DNA of 64,000 bases from an uncultured Kangiella sp. (GCA_947503345.1 CANNCW010000004.1:186001-250000); one strand, 5' to 3'. Shown: positions 1 to 10,684, numbered from the stretch's first letter. The notes: generated by a model not told the origin, from the sequence alone. A program made the numbers and translations.

Positions 1-766
1 CATCAGCATTTACTTTTAAAAAATGTTTTGGTTTATAGGGAACATTATCTTCAGAGTAATCAACAGGCTTACCATCTTTACTGACATAGGCGCGGTAAAA
101 AGCAAAGTCACCGGTATGACGTGGCCACATCCAGTTATCGATATCGCCACCGTATTTGCCAATAGAGCCAGCAGGAGCATAGACTAGACGAACGTCTTTG
201 ATTTCCATTTGCTTAATTAAGTAATATTCTAAACCACCATGAAAAGCGCTTACTCGACAGCGGTATCCATCTTCCGACTCACAATCAGCAATTAAATTTT
301 TGCGGTTCTTTTCAATCGCCTTGTAACGCTCAATGCCACTTAAATCAGCAGATAAACCGCCAATAACCTTATCAGTAACCTTATTAACTGCCTCTGTCAC
401 ATAGACACGGCTGCCCGGCGCTGCTTTTAGTTCATCGTTTAATGACTTGGCTAAAAAACCTTTTTCAATTAAATTGTCATCGGCAGTCGAGTTAAATTGG
501 ATACTGCCGTAAACACAATGGTGATTAGTCGCTACTAAACCTTGTGGTGAAAGAAATGCTGCTGAGCAGCCACCTAAGCTAACGATAGCGCCCATTGGGA
601 AACTGGTTAGATCGGTTAATTCTTCTGGGTTAATTTTTAAACCAGCGGCTTTAAGTTCTTTCTTTAAGCTTGGAAGCTGGTGTGGTTGCCACATTCCTTC
701 ATCAGCTATAACCGACGAAGCTAATACTGCACTACTAGTGAGCGCTGCAATAATAAATTTTTTCAT
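1..766 (-). CDS. S46 family dipeptidyl-peptidase (DPP7/DPP11 type), N-terminal part, cut by window edge
   Basis: The minus-strand frame opens with an ATG at 766 and stays open to the left edge, so about 255 N-terminal residues are visible. A signal peptide comes first (MKKFIIAALTSSAVLASSV), then EGMWQPHQLP and GGCSAAFLSPQGLVATNHHC. The NHHC motif near residues 81-84 contains the catalytic His region of S46 serine peptidases. A later DNWMWPRHTGDF segment carries the expected catalytic Asp. The serine lies beyond the edge. S46 enzymes release dipeptides from oligopeptides in the periplasm or at the surface, which suits the amino-acid catabolism encoded nearby. The family is clear; DPP7 versus DPP11 specificity cannot be decided from this part. 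Confidence 0.9.
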   Translation of the reverse strand, partial: MKKFIIAALTSSAVLASSVIADEGMWQPHQLPSLKKELKAAGLKINPEELTDLTSFPMGAIVSLGGCSAAFLSPQGLVATNHHCVYGSIQFNSTADDNLIEKGFLAKSLNDELKAAPGSRVYVTEAVNKVTDKVIGGLSADLSGIERYKAIEKNRKNLIADCESEDGYRCRVSAFHGGLEYYLIKQMEIKDVRLVYAPAGSIGKYGGDIDNWMWPRHTGDFAFYRAYVSKDGKPVDYSEDNVPYKPKHFLKVNAD

Positions 767-875
767 GATTGATACCTTGTAACCCCTAAATATACTTAAA
801 ATATAACTTGGTAATTTTAGAGAAATAATGGGTTTTTCTCAGTTTTAATTTGTAAGTGATTATGAATGTTTAATC

Positions 876-905
876 TCTAAAAAAGCCAGCAACAATGCTG
901 GCTTT
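876..905 (-). terminator. Rho-independent terminator of the liu operon
   Basis: A perfect 10-bp stem (AAAGCCAGCA at 882-891, TGCTGGCTTT at 896-905) encloses an ACAA loop. Read on the minus strand it is followed by a run of T. It lies just after the scoB stop codon and before the S46 peptidase gene, so it should end the liu transcript. Confidence 0.85.
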
Positions 906-921
906 AAAGTTAAAGCTGAAG

Positions 922-1578
922 CTAGACTTTCATTTCAGGTATATCACCTTCAATGACTAAATCAGCTTCGGTAAGCGCTTGAATTTCTTCAACAGTTACG
1001 CCTGGCGCTCTTTCTAATAGATGGAAAGCACCATCTTTTATTTCCATAAAGGCTAACTCTGTAATAACGCGTTTAATGCAATTTGCACCAGTTAATGGCA
1101 AAGAGCATTTTTTAAGAATTTTTGAAACACCATGCTTGTTAGCGTGAGTCATGGTTACAATAATGTTTTCAGCACCAGCCACTAAATCCATTGCGCCGCC
1201 CATGCCTTTAACTAATTTTCCTGGGATCATCCAAGAAGCAATTGAGCCTTCTTGATCTACTTCAAATGCACCAAGAACCGTTAAGTCAACATGACCTCCA
1301 CGGATCATGGCAAAGCTTTCTGCAGATGAAAAATAAGCTGCGCCAGTGACTGCGGTTACCGTTTGTTTGCCTGCGTTGATTAAATCAGGATCGATAGTTT
1401 CTTCCGTTGGGAATTCGCCCATACCCAATAAACCATTTTCCGATTGCAACATCACTTCCATCCCTTCAGGAATGTAGTTTGCCACTAGGGTAGGAATACC
1501 AATACCAAGATTAACGTAATAGCCATCTTGAATTTCTTGCGCCACTCGCATGGCGATTTGATCACGTGTTAATGCCAT
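922..1578 (-). CDS. scoB: Succinyl-CoA:3-ketoacid (acetoacetate) CoA-transferase, subunit B
   Basis: Subunit B of the two-subunit 3-oxoacid CoA-transferase, which moves CoA from succinyl-CoA to acetoacetate. About 218 residues from the chosen ATG at 1578, the usual length for this subunit. An AAGGAG ribosome site sits just upstream; the longer frame from 1668 would add about 30 residues inside scoA and is not credible. NLGIGIPTLV and SENGLLGMGE are family motifs; the Glu of SENGLLG, near residue 47, is the expected CoA-accepting residue. It is the last gene of the liu operon, 10 bp after scoA. It activates acetoacetate made by HMG-CoA lyase and, probably, by tyrosine breakdown. The symbol could equally be atoA. 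Confidence 0.93.
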   Translation of the reverse strand: MALTRDQIAMRVAQEIQDGYYVNLGIGIPTLVANYIPEGMEVMLQSENGLLGMGEFPTEETIDPDLINAGKQTVTAVTGAAYFSSAESFAMIRGGHVDLTVLGAFEVDQEGSIASWMIPGKLVKGMGGAMDLVAGAENIIVTMTHANKHGVSKILKKCSLPLTGANCIKRVITELAFMEIKDGAFHLLERAPGVTVEEIQALTEADLVIEGDIPEMKV

Positions 1579-1588
1579 TGTGCGCTCC

Positions 1589-2302
1589 TTATGCTTGCTC
1601 GTTTGTAGGTTTGATGGTTCTTTGCTCGATGCGTTTTTCAAAGCTACCTTTGATAATACGTTGAACATAAATTCCTGGTGTATGAATATAGTTTGGATCT
1701 AAATCACCAGCTTCAACAATTTCTTCAACTTCCACTACCGTAATCTTGCCAGCAGTCGCCATCATTGGATTAAAGTTCATTGCCGTTTTACGGAATATTA
1801 AGTTACCCATAGTATCGGCTTTCCAAGCTTTAACTAAAGCAAAGTCCGCCGTTAAAGATGGTTCTAGCACATAATTGCGACCTTCAATTTCGCGAGTTTC
1901 TTTGCCATCTGCAACTTGAGTGCCATAACCCGTTGCTGTGAAGAAGGCAGGAATGCCTGCGCCACCAGCACGAATTTTTTCAGCTAAAGTACCTTGTGGC
2001 GTTAGGATCACTTCCATCTCACCCGAAAGTAATAATTTCTCAAATAACTCGTTCTCACCAACGTATGATCCAATCATGGTAGAAATCTGACGCTTCTCCA
2101 ACCATTTGCCTAAGCCAAATCCATCAACTCCAGCGTTGTTAGAAATAGCGGTTAAGCCAGTTGCTCCCAGTTTGTTCACTTGCTCAATCAAACCTTCTGG
2201 AATACCACAAAGGCCAAAGCCTCCGACCATGACGGTCATATTGTCTGTAAAGCCCGCTAAGGCTTCTTCGTAACTCGTTACGACTTTATTAAAACCTGAC
2301 AT
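1589..2302 (-). CDS. scoA: Succinyl-CoA:3-ketoacid (acetoacetate) CoA-transferase, subunit A
   Basis: Subunit A (237 residues, full length) of the heterodimeric CoA-transferase, with the glycine-rich [10 protein letters not shown] motif near residues 27-36 that belongs to this fold. A GAGG ribosome site precedes the ATG at 2302. It is followed directly by scoB, and the two products act as one enzyme. With the thiolase upstream in the operon, this finishes leucine breakdown by turning acetoacetate into two acetyl-CoA. An AtoD-type acetate-using enzyme is the alternative; the leucine-operon context favours the succinyl-CoA form. Confidence 0.93.
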   Translation of the reverse strand: MSGFNKVVTSYEEALAGFTDNMTVMVGGFGLCGIPEGLIEQVNKLGATGLTAISNNAGVDGFGLGKWLEKRQISTMIGSYVGENELFEKLLLSGEMEVILTPQGTLAEKIRAGGAGIPAFFTATGYGTQVADGKETREIEGRNYVLEPSLTADFALVKAWKADTMGNLIFRKTAMNFNPMMATAGKITVVEVEEIVEAGDLDPNYIHTPGIYVQRIIKGSFEKRIEQRTIKPTNEQA

Positions 2303-2321
2303 TTTCAGTCCTCGTTTAAAT

Positions 2322-2744
2322 CTAAAATTTACTTACTAATTCTTTATATTCGTTTTCTTGAATTGGCCTACCTAATTTGCTGTTATCATTTTCGTAGATT
2401 ACAACTGTATCGTATAGTTCTCCTTTATTTAAAACACTACAAGTATCGTCTTTATCAATATTGTAATATATACTTTTTAAAGGCTTTCCTTTTAAAGTTT
2501 TTCTGACGACAACTAGAACTTTTCTTGATGCCCCATGTTTGAAAAAGTTACTATCTATTTCTTGGAACGGCTCAGTGTTAGCTACGTACTTTCCATAATC
2601 CTCGGACTTTACTCCGACTACGGAGCCAATATAAATATTTTTAGAAAGAGGGAGTATTTCATCTTGATTGTTAATACCAAGAAAGTCGCAGGAGTATACA
2701 TTTAATGAAATACAAGCCATTAATAAGAAAACTATTGATTTCAT
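2322..2744 (-). CDS. Small exported protein of unknown function inside the liu operon
   Basis: 140 residues. The N-terminus ([21 protein letters not shown]) is a plausible Sec signal peptide; the late Cys residues could suggest a lipobox, but it is not canonical. The remaining ~120 residues are mostly hydrophilic with no motif I recognise. A second cysteine occurs in DDTCSVL, so a disulfide is possible. It starts 3 bp after the HMG-CoA lyase stop, with an AAGGTAAGG ribosome site, and ends 19 bp before scoA, so it is co-transcribed with leucine-catabolic genes. Nothing ties it to that pathway, and it is AT-richer than its neighbours. It may be an insertion into the operon. Confidence 0.7.
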   Translation of the reverse strand: MKSIVFLLMACISLNVYSCDFLGINNQDEILPLSKNIYIGSVVGVKSEDYGKYVANTEPFQEIDSNFFKHGASRKVLVVVRKTLKGKPLKSIYYNIDKDDTCSVLNKGELYDTVVIYENDNSKLGRPIQENEYKELVSKF

Positions 2745-2747
2745 ACC

Positions 2748-3680
2748 TTACCTTTTGGTCAAAATGGCATTTGCCGCATTCGATACTGGTTTTCTTCCTA
2801 ACTCATTAGAAATAAAAACACCCGCATCTACTAATTTATTGATATCAATACCAGTCTCGATGCCTAAGCCATTGAGCATATAAATTACATCTTCAGTGGC
2901 TACATTGCCTGTGGCACCTGGCGCATAAGGACAGCCACCAATTCCGGCAACGGAACTATCAATAGTTGAAACGCCCAATTCTAAACAGGCATACAAGTTC
3001 GCTAAGGCTTGACCATAAGTATCGTGGAAGTGACAAGCCAAATGATTAATCGGTACATATTTAGCCACTTCTTTGATCATCGCTTGCGCTTTGGATGGAG
3101 TGCCAGTACCAATGGTATCGCCTAACGAAATTTCATAACAGCCTAAGTCATACAAAGCTTTTGCTACTTCGGCAACTTTTTCTGGTGCAATATGGCCCTC
3201 AAATGGACAACCAAGAACACAAGATACATAACCGCGAACTAGAATGTTATTTTCTTTGGCAGCATCCATGACTGGCTTAAAACGTTCTATGGACTCAGCA
3301 ATCGAACAATTAATATTTTTTTGCGAAAAACTTTCTGATGCTGCTGCAAAAACTGCTACTTCTTTTGCGCCACCTGTCAAGGCTCCTTCAAAGCCTCTAA
3401 GGTTTGGCGTTAACACGGGAAACATCACATCGTCAGTGTTATCTAAAGTTTTTAAGCCTTGCATGATTTCATTGTGATCCGCCATTTGCGGAACCCACTT
3501 AGGCGAAACAAAAGCTGTAGCTTCAATATGTTTTTCACCAGCATCCATTAAACGCTTGATCAGTTCTAACTTCACTTCAGTAGATACTGGCTGCTTTTCA
3601 TTCTGCAAACCATCTCTAGGTCCCATCTCAACTATTTTAACGTGAGTGGGTAAGATGTTTTCTTGAGAGACCATAACCAT
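2748..3680 (-). CDS. liuE: Hydroxymethylglutaryl-CoA lyase
   Basis: Splits 3-hydroxy-3-methylglutaryl-CoA into acetyl-CoA and acetoacetate, the last leucine-specific step. 310 residues, normal for the family. [12 protein letters not shown] near residues 17-28 is the N-terminal metal-binding region of the TIM barrel; HFHDTYG supplies further metal ligands; [15 protein letters not shown] is the signature loop with the catalytic Cys. The start is the ATG at 3680, five bases after the liuD stop, or the in-frame ATG six bases later; neither has a strong ribosome site, so translational coupling to liuD is likely. Also called mvaB or hmgL. Confidence 0.95.
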   Translation of the reverse strand: MVMVSQENILPTHVKIVEMGPRDGLQNEKQPVSTEVKLELIKRLMDAGEKHIEATAFVSPKWVPQMADHNEIMQGLKTLDNTDDVMFPVLTPNLRGFEGALTGGAKEVAVFAAASESFSQKNINCSIAESIERFKPVMDAAKENNILVRGYVSCVLGCPFEGHIAPEKVAEVAKALYDLGCYEISLGDTIGTGTPSKAQAMIKEVAKYVPINHLACHFHDTYGQALANLYACLELGVSTIDSSVAGIGGCPYAPGATGNVATEDVIYMLNGLGIETGIDINKLVDAGVFISNELGRKPVSNAANAILTKR

Positions 3681-3685
3681 AATGT

Positions 3686-5707
3686 TTACTCGGCACTTTC
3701 CAGTGATAATAACTCAGCACCATCTTCTACTAAGTCGCCAGCAGAGTACATCACTTCTGCAACTGTACCCGCGTTTGGAGAATTAATCGTGTGTTCCATT
3801 TTCATGGCTTCTAAGATCAACAGTGGCTGTCCAGCTTCAACGGTATCACCAGCTTCCACTAGAACATCAATCACAGTGCCAGGCATCGGTGCGGTTAAAC
3901 GACCGCCGGCATCGTCAGATTCACCAGCTTGGCCTTTATCAACGATTTCCAACATTTGATAGTTGCCATGAACGAAAACGTGTAATTTGCTAGTGTCTTC
4001 AACCACTTTGGCATTAAAACGACGACCAGCTACATCTAAACGAAGCTCATCACCGATTAGCTTAGCCGATAAAACTTTGAGTTCTGTCGATGGTAGTTCT
4101 AGTAAGTATCCCTGATCTTGTGGAGTGCCTCTGAAATGAACGGTTACTGATAAATCATTAGCAATACCATCCACAAAATCTTTGTAATCAAGCGTATGGT
4201 GATTATCAGTATTTAAACGCCAACCTGTCACTTGGTTCCAAGGCGAGTAGGGGTCATCACTTTTTGCGGCAACAGCTTGCGCTTTTTGTTCACGCTTTAA
4301 AATTTGATAAATTGCAGCAGCAACTAAAGTGTCATTATCCGCAGCTGAGTCATCTAAAATCAAATCGTCTTTGTGGCGCTCAATAAAATTAGTATCTAAA
4401 TCTAAATCTTCAAAAGCTTGATTTGAGGCTAAAGCTGATAAGAATTCAGTATTGGTAGTCACACCAACTACCTGGTATTGGGCTAGCGCTCCACGTAAGC
4501 GTGCAAGGGCAGCATTTCGGTCATGATCCCAAACGATAAGTTTAGCAATCATTGGATCATAATGAACTGAAACCGTATCACCTTGACGAACCCCCGTATC
4601 AATACGTACGTGAGTCGATTCTTCTGGTGTATCTAAGTGCAACAAGGTTCCAGTTGCTGGTAAGAAATCTTGGCGTGGATCTTCGGCATAAATACGAACT
4701 TCAAAAGCGTGGCCATTAATGCTCAACTCTTCTTGTGTTAATGGCAACAGTTGGCCAGAAGCAACTTTTAACTGCCACTCAACTAAATCTTGCCCAGTAA
4801 TGTATTCGGTAACTGGGTGTTCAACTTGCAAACGAGTGTTCATTTCCATGAAATAGAAAGAGCCATCTTCATCATACAAGAACTCAACCGTACCAGCGCC
4901 AACATAGCCAATGGCTTTTGCAGCACGAATAGCCACTTGGCCCATAGCTTCACGAGTTTCTTCGCTTAAACCGGGAGCTGGAGCTTCTTCAATAACTTTT
5001 TGATGACGACGTTGCACCGAACAATCACGCTCAAATAAATGAACTGCATTGCCATGCTTATCCGCAAACACTTGGATCTCAACGTGACGTGGTTTAGTAA
5101 TATATTTTTCTACTAATACGCGATCATCACCAAAAGAAGCGGCTGATTCACGCTTACAGGATGCCAAGTTTGCTTCGAACTCTTCAGACTTCCAGACAAT
5201 ACGCATCCCTTTACCGCCGCCACCAGCGGTTGCCTTGATAATCACAGGGTAGCCCATTTCGTCAGCTTCGGACTTTAAGAATTCTGAATCTTGGTTTTCG
5301 CCATGATAACCAGGTACTAAAGGAACTTGTGCTTCTTGCATGATTTCTTTAGCCGCTGACTTAGAACCCATAGCAATGATGGCATCTTCAGGTGGGCCAA
5401 TAAATTCGATGTCGTTTGCAAAACAAGCTTTAGAAAAGTCTGCATTTTCAGACAAGAAACCATAACCCGGGTGAATACCTTGGGCGCCAGTTTGTTTTGC
5501 AGCTTCAATGATTAACTCATCTTTCAAATAAGAATCACGTGCTGGAGCAGGGCCTAAATAAACCGCTTCATCGGCCATAGCAACGTGCATAGCATTTTTA
5601 TCTGCTTCTGAATAAACCGCAACGGTTTTAATACCGAGCTTTTGAGCGGTCTTGATTACGCGACAAGCAATTTCGCCACGGTTTGCAATTAATATTTTTG
5701 TAAACAT
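3686..5707 (-). CDS. liuD: Methylcrotonyl-CoA carboxylase, biotin carboxylase/carrier subunit
   Basis: ATP-dependent biotin carboxylase fused to its biotin carrier, 673 residues. The order is a biotin carboxylase domain (about 1-450, beginning [17 protein letters not shown], with the ATP-grasp loop GGGGKGMR), a linking region, and a C-terminal biotinyl domain with EAMKMEHT, whose Lys near 636 is the biotin site. The partner carboxyltransferase is liuB, two genes upstream in the operon, so the substrate is 3-methylcrotonyl-CoA rather than acetyl- or propionyl-CoA. A GAGGAAA ribosome site precedes the ATG at 5707. Confidence 0.95.
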   Translation of the reverse strand: MFTKILIANRGEIACRVIKTAQKLGIKTVAVYSEADKNAMHVAMADEAVYLGPAPARDSYLKDELIIEAAKQTGAQGIHPGYGFLSENADFSKACFANDIEFIGPPEDAIIAMGSKSAAKEIMQEAQVPLVPGYHGENQDSEFLKSEADEMGYPVIIKATAGGGGKGMRIVWKSEEFEANLASCKRESAASFGDDRVLVEKYITKPRHVEIQVFADKHGNAVHLFERDCSVQRRHQKVIEEAPAPGLSEETREAMGQVAIRAAKAIGYVGAGTVEFLYDEDGSFYFMEMNTRLQVEHPVTEYITGQDLVEWQLKVASGQLLPLTQEELSINGHAFEVRIYAEDPRQDFLPATGTLLHLDTPEESTHVRIDTGVRQGDTVSVHYDPMIAKLIVWDHDRNAALARLRGALAQYQVVGVTTNTEFLSALASNQAFEDLDLDTNFIERHKDDLILDDSAADNDTLVAAAIYQILKREQKAQAVAAKSDDPYSPWNQVTGWRLNTDNHHTLDYKDFVDGIANDLSVTVHFRGTPQDQGYLLELPSTELKVLSAKLIGDELRLDVAGRRFNAKVVEDTSKLHVFVHGNYQMLEIVDKGQAGESDDAGGRLTAPMPGTVIDVLVEAGDTVEAGQPLLILEAMKMEHTINSPNAGTVAEVMYSAGDLVEDGAELLSLESAE

Positions 5708-5720
5708 TCTTTTTTCCTCG

Positions 5721-6533
5721 CTACTGTCCGACTGACCAGTCAGCAGGTCTTTTTTCTAAGAAGGCGTTCAAACCTTCTTTGCCTTGTTCGCTTGCGCGAA
5801 TATCTGCAATGCGTTTTGCCGTTTCGTCCATCAATTCTTGATTAATGCTTTTACCTTCTACAGCTCGAATTAAATCTTTAGCTGCGGCAACTGCTTGCGG
5901 GCCATTAGAAAGTAAGGTGCCTATTATTTCATTGGTTTTAGTTTGCAATTCTTCTCCAGCAACTACTTCATGCACTAAGCCGAATTCTTTGGCTTGCTTA
6001 GCTTTAAAACGTTCAGCCGTTAAGAAATATCGTTGCGCTTGACGTTCGCCAATAGCTTTAACTACATATGGACTAATAACTGCAGGAATTAAACCTAATT
6101 TAACTTCTGATAAACAAAAGCTCGCACGCTCTGATGCAATCACCATATCGCAACAAGCGACTAAGCCAACACCACCACCAAAAGCTGCACCTTGAACCAT
6201 ACAAACAGTAGGTTTGCTTAAACCGTAAATGGTGTTCATTAATTTAGCTAAGGCTTGTGAATCTTGGAAGTTTTCTTGCCAAGAATAATCTGCCATTCGA
6301 CGCATCCAATTTAAATCTGCGCCAGCTGAAAAACTTTTTCCTTCAGCATTTAATACCACAACTTCAACATCATCGTTGTTTTGCATGGCTTCAAAAGCGC
6401 CTGTTAAATCAGCAATCAATTGATCATCGAAAGCGTTATGAATTTCGCCACGAGTTAAAGTGATATAACCAACGCCACGTCCTTCTGAACCTAGCTCGCT
6501 TTCATCAATAGAAATTTTTAAAGCTTCTTGCAT
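5721..6533 (-). CDS. liuC: 3-methylglutaconyl-CoA hydratase (enoyl-CoA hydratase family)
   Basis: Hydrates 3-methylglutaconyl-CoA to HMG-CoA. It is a crotonase-fold protein of about 270 residues with the oxyanion-hole segments SFSAGADLNWM and GAAFGGGVGL. The frame extends to a TTG at 6542, with ATGs at 6539 and 6533. GGAG of the ribosome site is nine bases from the 6533 ATG but only three from 6539, so I take 6533. It lies between the two carboxylase genes, 13 bp or less from each, the usual liuB-liuC-liuD order. Crotonase members are hard to tell apart by sequence, so the specific substrate rests on context. Confidence 0.92.
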   Translation of the reverse strand: MQEALKISIDESELGSEGRGVGYITLTRGEIHNAFDDQLIADLTGAFEAMQNNDDVEVVVLNAEGKSFSAGADLNWMRRMADYSWQENFQDSQALAKLMNTIYGLSKPTVCMVQGAAFGGGVGLVACCDMVIASERASFCLSEVKLGLIPAVISPYVVKAIGERQAQRYFLTAERFKAKQAKEFGLVHEVVAGEELQTKTNEIIGTLLSNGPQAVAAAKDLIRAVEGKSINQELMDETAKRIADIRASEQGKEGLNAFLEKRPADWSVGQ

Positions 6534-6545
6534 CTTCATCAACTC

Positions 6546-8156
6546 CTACATTCTAAAGACGCCGAATTTTGTTTCTTCGGCTTCTTTGTTCATGGCGGCT
6601 GAAAGTGCTAAGCCCAATACGGTTCTAGTATCAGCTGGATCGATAATCCCATCATCCCACAAGCGCGCACTTGAATAGTAAGGGTGACCTTGCTTCTCAT
6701 ATTGATCTTCAATTGGCTTTTTGAAAGCTTTCTCTTCATCGTCTGACCAAACTTCTTCGCCACGACGCTCGAAGTTGTCACGCTTGATTTGCGCTAATAC
6801 GTTTGCTGCTTGCTCGCCACCCATTACTGAGATGCGCGAGTTAGGCCACATCCATAAGAAACGAGGAGAGTAAGCGCGACCACACATACCATAGTTACCA
6901 GCGCCAAAACTACCGCCTACTATAACGGTAAATTTAGGAACACGAGCACAAGCAACGGCAGTTACCATTTTTGCACCGTGTTTTGCGATCCCTTCGTTTT
7001 CGTATTTGCGACCAACCATAAAGCCGGTAATGTTTTGTAAGAAAACTAATGGAATTCCGCGCTGCGAACATAGCTCAATAAAGTGAGCGCCTTTTTGCGC
7101 TGACTCTGAGAATAAAATACCGTTATTGGCAACGATGCCTACCGGATAACCATGAATTCGAGCAAAGCCACAAATTAGAGTGTTGCCGTACATGGCTTTA
7201 AATTCATCTAATTCAGAACCATCAACTACACGAGCAATAATTTCGCGAATATCGAATGGCTTACGCGGATCTTTATTTACCACACCATACAATTCTTCAG
7301 CAGGGTAGAGTGGTTCAACGGGCTTTTCGATGGTGACAAAAGGTTTTTTCTTACGGTTTAAATTTCTAACTACTTGGCGCGCTAATTTTAAAGCATGCTC
7401 ATCATTCATCGCGTAATGATCGGTAACGCCTGAGTTTTTACAGTGTACGTCTGCGCCACCTAAATCTTCACTAGAAACCACTTCACCAGTTGCCGCTTTA
7501 ACTAAGGGTGGGCCACCTAAGAAGATGGTACCTTGTTCTTTAACGATGATTGACTCATCCGCCATTGCAGGAACATAAGCACCACCAGCAGTACAAGAGC
7601 CCATAACCACTGCAATTTGTGGAATACCTTTCGCGGACATATTGGCTTGGTTATAGAAGATACGTCCAAAATGATCTTTATCAGGAAATACTTCATCTTG
7701 TTGTGGTAAGTTTGCACCACCAGAATCTACCAAATAAATACATGGTAAATTATTTTGCTCAGCAATTTCTTGAGCGCGCAAATGCTTTTTAACCGTTTCA
7801 GGGAAGTAGGTTCCACCTTTAACCGTCGCATCATTGGCAACAATCATACATTCGATGCCAGATACGCGACCAATGCCTGCAATTAATCCAGCCGCAGGAA
7901 CGCGATTATCATACATATCCCAAGCAGCCATTTGCGAAATTTCTAAAAATGGCGAACCAACGTCTAATAATTTACGCACACGATCACGAGGTAATAATTT
8001 ACCACGTGACAAATGTTTCTCTTGATATTTGGCACCACCACCTTGAGTGATGTATTCCATCTTATCGCGTAAGTCATCCACTAACGCGCTCATAGCATCA
8101 GCATTCTCTTGGAAAGCTGCGCTGCGAGCATTGATTGAAGATTTAATAACTGGCAT
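6546..8156 (-). CDS. liuB: Methylcrotonyl-CoA carboxylase, carboxyltransferase subunit
   Basis: Transfers CO2 from carboxybiotin to 3-methylcrotonyl-CoA. 536 residues, as expected for the beta subunit. Both acyl-CoA carboxyltransferase halves are visible: the N-terminal half with [19 protein letters not shown] and [16 protein letters not shown], and the C-terminal half with [20 protein letters not shown] and [16 protein letters not shown]. These are typical of MCC-beta rather than PCC-beta. An AGGA ribosome site precedes the ATG at 8156. It works with LiuD. Confidence 0.95.
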   Translation of the reverse strand: MPVIKSSINARSAAFQENADAMSALVDDLRDKMEYITQGGGAKYQEKHLSRGKLLPRDRVRKLLDVGSPFLEISQMAAWDMYDNRVPAAGLIAGIGRVSGIECMIVANDATVKGGTYFPETVKKHLRAQEIAEQNNLPCIYLVDSGGANLPQQDEVFPDKDHFGRIFYNQANMSAKGIPQIAVVMGSCTAGGAYVPAMADESIIVKEQGTIFLGGPPLVKAATGEVVSSEDLGGADVHCKNSGVTDHYAMNDEHALKLARQVVRNLNRKKKPFVTIEKPVEPLYPAEELYGVVNKDPRKPFDIREIIARVVDGSELDEFKAMYGNTLICGFARIHGYPVGIVANNGILFSESAQKGAHFIELCSQRGIPLVFLQNITGFMVGRKYENEGIAKHGAKMVTAVACARVPKFTVIVGGSFGAGNYGMCGRAYSPRFLWMWPNSRISVMGGEQAANVLAQIKRDNFERRGEEVWSDDEEKAFKKPIEDQYEKQGHPYYSSARLWDDGIIDPADTRTVLGLALSAAMNKEAEETKFGVFRM

Positions 8157-8208
8157 TGTGTATTTCCTAGTATAAGGTTCCTGTTAAATCCTAATAAAAT
8201 TCTATTAT

Positions 8209-9345
8209 TTAGTCATTTGCGATCGCGCGAGCAATCACCATTTTTTGCACTTCACTTGTGCCTTCATAAATTTGTGCAATTCTAACGTCGCGATAAATCC
8301 GTTCCACTGGGAACTCTTTTAAGTAGCCATAACCACCTAAAACTTGGATTGCTTCTGAACATACTTTTTCAGCAGCTTCTGATGCAAATAGTTTCGCCAT
8401 ACAAGCTTCTTTTAAGCAGGGTAAATTGTTATCACGTAACTGCGCAGCGTTTAAAACCATATTACGAGCCGCATCAACTTTAGTTGCCATTTCTGCAAGT
8501 TTAAATTGAATTGCTTGATGTTCAAAAATTGGTTTGCCAAAAGAAGTTCTATCTTTTGAATATTGTAATGCATATTCGTAAGCTGCGCGTGCCATACCAA
8601 CACATTGGGCAGCGATACCGATACGACCGCCTTCTAAACCTGAAAGGGCAATTTTATATCCTTGACCTTCTTCGCCAAGTAAATTAGCTGCAGGGATACG
8701 GCAATCTTCTAATACGATTTGCGCTGTGTCTGAAGCATTTTGGCCCATCTTTTCTTCGATATTAGCAACGATATAACCCGGTGTATTTGTCGGTACGATA
8801 AAAGCACTAATGCCTTTTTTACCAGCGCTTGCATCGGTAACAGCGAAGACAATAGCGATATCACCATTCTTACCCGAAGTAATAAATTGCTTAACGCCAT
8901 TTAAAACGTATTCATCGCCGTCACGCACTGCTTTAGTCTTTAAATCAGCTGCATCAGAACCTGCATGTGGCTCTGTTAAACAAAAAGCACCAAGCATTTG
9001 ACCTGAAGCCAATGGCTTTAAATATTGTTCTTTTTGCTCGTCATTACCGAAATTTTGAATCGGCATACAGCCAACAGAGTTAGTCACTGAAATAATGGTA
9101 GAGCAAGCGCCATCACCAGCAGCAATTTCTTCTAAAACTAATGCAGCAGCAGTGTAGCCAATTTCGCTACCACCCCATGCTTCCGGCACTAACATGCCAT
9201 AAAAGCCTAGTTCGCCTAAACCTTGCAAAGCCTCGGCTGGAAAGGTTTTATTTTCATCCCATTCCGCAGAAAATGGCGCAATGCGCTCTTGCACATAACC
9301 GCGCGCCATATCTTGAATCATGGTTTGTTCTTCAGTAAGAATCAT
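8209..9345 (-). CDS. Acyl-CoA dehydrogenase, short/branched-chain type
   Basis: FAD-dependent acyl-CoA dehydrogenase, 378 residues. [18 protein letters not shown] and [16 protein letters not shown] are the FAD-binding signatures. IYEGTSEVQ near the C-terminus holds the Glu used as catalytic base in the short-chain/butyryl subgroup. It sits in the liu operon between a thiolase and liuB, yet isovaleryl-CoA dehydrogenase (liuA) is encoded separately upstream. It may therefore handle isobutyryl-, 2-methylbutyryl- or butyryl-CoA from other branched amino acids or fatty acids. Electrons would go to EtfAB and ETF-QO, also in this window. An AAGGA ribosome site supports the ATG at 9345. Confidence 0.9.
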   Translation of the reverse strand: MILTEEQTMIQDMARGYVQERIAPFSAEWDENKTFPAEALQGLGELGFYGMLVPEAWGGSEIGYTAAALVLEEIAAGDGACSTIISVTNSVGCMPIQNFGNDEQKEQYLKPLASGQMLGAFCLTEPHAGSDAADLKTKAVRDGDEYVLNGVKQFITSGKNGDIAIVFAVTDASAGKKGISAFIVPTNTPGYIVANIEEKMGQNASDTAQIVLEDCRIPAANLLGEEGQGYKIALSGLEGGRIGIAAQCVGMARAAYEYALQYSKDRTSFGKPIFEHQAIQFKLAEMATKVDAARNMVLNAAQLRDNNLPCLKEACMAKLFASEAAEKVCSEAIQVLGGYGYLKEFPVERIYRDVRIAQIYEGTSEVQKMVIARAIAND

Positions 9346-9387
9346 CTTTTATCCTTGCTGTGTTGTACTTAATTTTAAAAATTCTTT

Positions 9388-9487
9388 GTCATTGCGAGCG
9401 ATAGTTCTTTTATCGCGTGGCAATCTCGATACGTTAAGCTGTAACTTGTTAGAGATTGCCGCGGGCAGAGAGCGCCCTCGCAATGAC
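9388..9487. repeat. MITE-like imperfect inverted repeat
   Basis: About 100 bp with matching ends GTCATTGCGAG (9388-9398) and CTCGCAATGAC (9477-9487). An inner pair is GGCAATCTC (9419-9427) and GAGATTGCC (9452-9460). The middle of each arm differs. It is richer in GC than its surroundings, has no coding frame of note, and fills most of the thiolase-to-dehydrogenase gap in the liu operon. Elements with CATTGCGAG...GGCAATCTC arms recur between genes in many unrelated bacteria, so this is probably one copy of a dispersed palindromic family. It should fold strongly in the transcript. Confidence 0.75.
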
Positions 9488-9499
9488 GTGCTAGTAATA

Positions 9500-10684
9500 T
9501 TATACTAGCTCAATCGCCAAGGCCGTTGCTTCGCCACCACCAATACATAGCGAGGCAACACCTTTAGTTTTGCCATGTGTGCGCAATGCTTCGATCAAAG
9601 TTACTACGATACGCGTACCTGAACAGCCAATCGGGTGGCCAAGTGCAGTCGCGCCACCGTGAATATTCACTTTAGCATGGTCTAGGTCTAAGTCTTTCAT
9701 CGCTGCCATAGTCACGACAGCAAATGCTTCGTTAATTTCAAATAAATCAACATCGTCTTTTGACCAACCAGCTGAAGCCATGACTTTTTCCATAGCGCCA
9801 ACGGGAGCAATGGTAAATTCAGCAGGGATACGAGCGTTAGATTCTTGTGCAACGATCTTAGCTAATGGCTTTAAGCCACGTTTTTCTGCTTCAGACTGAC
9901 GCATCATCACAACCGCTGCCGCACCATCTGAAATAGAACTAGCATTTGCTGCTGTTACGGTACCATCTTTTTTGAAAGCAGGGCGCAACGCAGGAATTTT
10001 GTCAGGACGTGCTTTTGGCGGCTGCTCATCAGTGTCTACAACTGTATCGCCGCGACGAGACTTAACCGTTACTGGTGCGATTTCATTATTGAAATGGCCT
10101 GCTTCGATAGCTGCGTTAGCGCGGGTTAAAGACTCAATGGCGAAAGCATCTTGGTCTTCACGAGTGAAACCGTAGGTATCGACAGTTTGCTCAGCGTAAA
10201 CGCCCATTGCAGAGCCTTCGTAAGCATCCTCTAAGCCATCATAAGCCATATGATCAAGAGTTTTACCATGGCCAAAACGTTGACCATAACGACCTGTTGG
10301 TAATAGGTATGGCGCTAAGCTCATGCTTTCCATACCACCAGCAACCATGACTTCGTTCGTACCAGCTTTTAATAAATCGTGCGCTAACATAATGGACTTC
10401 ATGCCAGAACCACAAACCTTATTGATAGTCATTGCAGTAGAGTTTACGCTCATGCCAGCGCCTAAAGCGGCTTGACGAGCTGGCGCTTGGCCAACGCCTG
10501 CAGGAAGTACACAGCCCATAATGGCTTCTTGTACATCTTCAGCTTGAATGCCCGCGCGCTCAACTGCTGCTTTAATCGCCACTGAGCCTAGTTCAGTTGA
10601 TTTCACGCTTGAAAGTGAACCGCCAAAGCCACCCATTGGAGTTCTAGCAATACCGACAAATACGATAGGATCTTGGTTACTCAT
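9500..10684 (-). CDS. Acetyl-CoA C-acetyltransferase (thiolase)
   Basis: Biosynthetic-type thiolase of 394 residues: acetoacetyl-CoA plus CoA gives two acetyl-CoA. The acyl-accepting Cys is in INKVCGSGMKSIM near residue 90. NEAFAVV, GGATALGHPIGCSGTR and the C-terminal CIGGGEA give the remaining active-site His and Cys. In the liu operon it finishes what SCOT starts. An AAGG ribosome site precedes the ATG at 10684. Names such as atoB or phaA would fit; I leave the symbol empty because the paralogue cannot be assigned from sequence alone. Confidence 0.93.
   Translation of the reverse strand: MSNQDPIVFVGIARTPMGGFGGSLSSVKSTELGSVAIKAAVERAGIQAEDVQEAIMGCVLPAGVGQAPARQAALGAGMSVNSTAMTINKVCGSGMKSIMLAHDLLKAGTNEVMVAGGMESMSLAPYLLPTGRYGQRFGHGKTLDHMAYDGLEDAYEGSAMGVYAEQTVDTYGFTREDQDAFAIESLTRANAAIEAGHFNNEIAPVTVKSRRGDTVVDTDEQPPKARPDKIPALRPAFKKDGTVTAANASSISDGAAAVVMMRQSEAEKRGLKPLAKIVAQESNARIPAEFTIAPVGAMEKVMASAGWSKDDVDLFEINEAFAVVTMAAMKDLDLDHAKVNIHGGATALGHPIGCSGTRIVVTLIEALRTHGKTKGVASLCIGGGEATALAIELV

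Noticed and set aside
1579..1668. Longer scoB start at 1668
   Set aside because: It would overlap scoA, and AAGGAG sits at the 1578 ATG.
3663..3959. Antisense frame over liuD/liuE, and similar frames over other genes
   Set aside because: They mirror codon structure of well-supported genes and have no ribosome sites or recognisable motifs.
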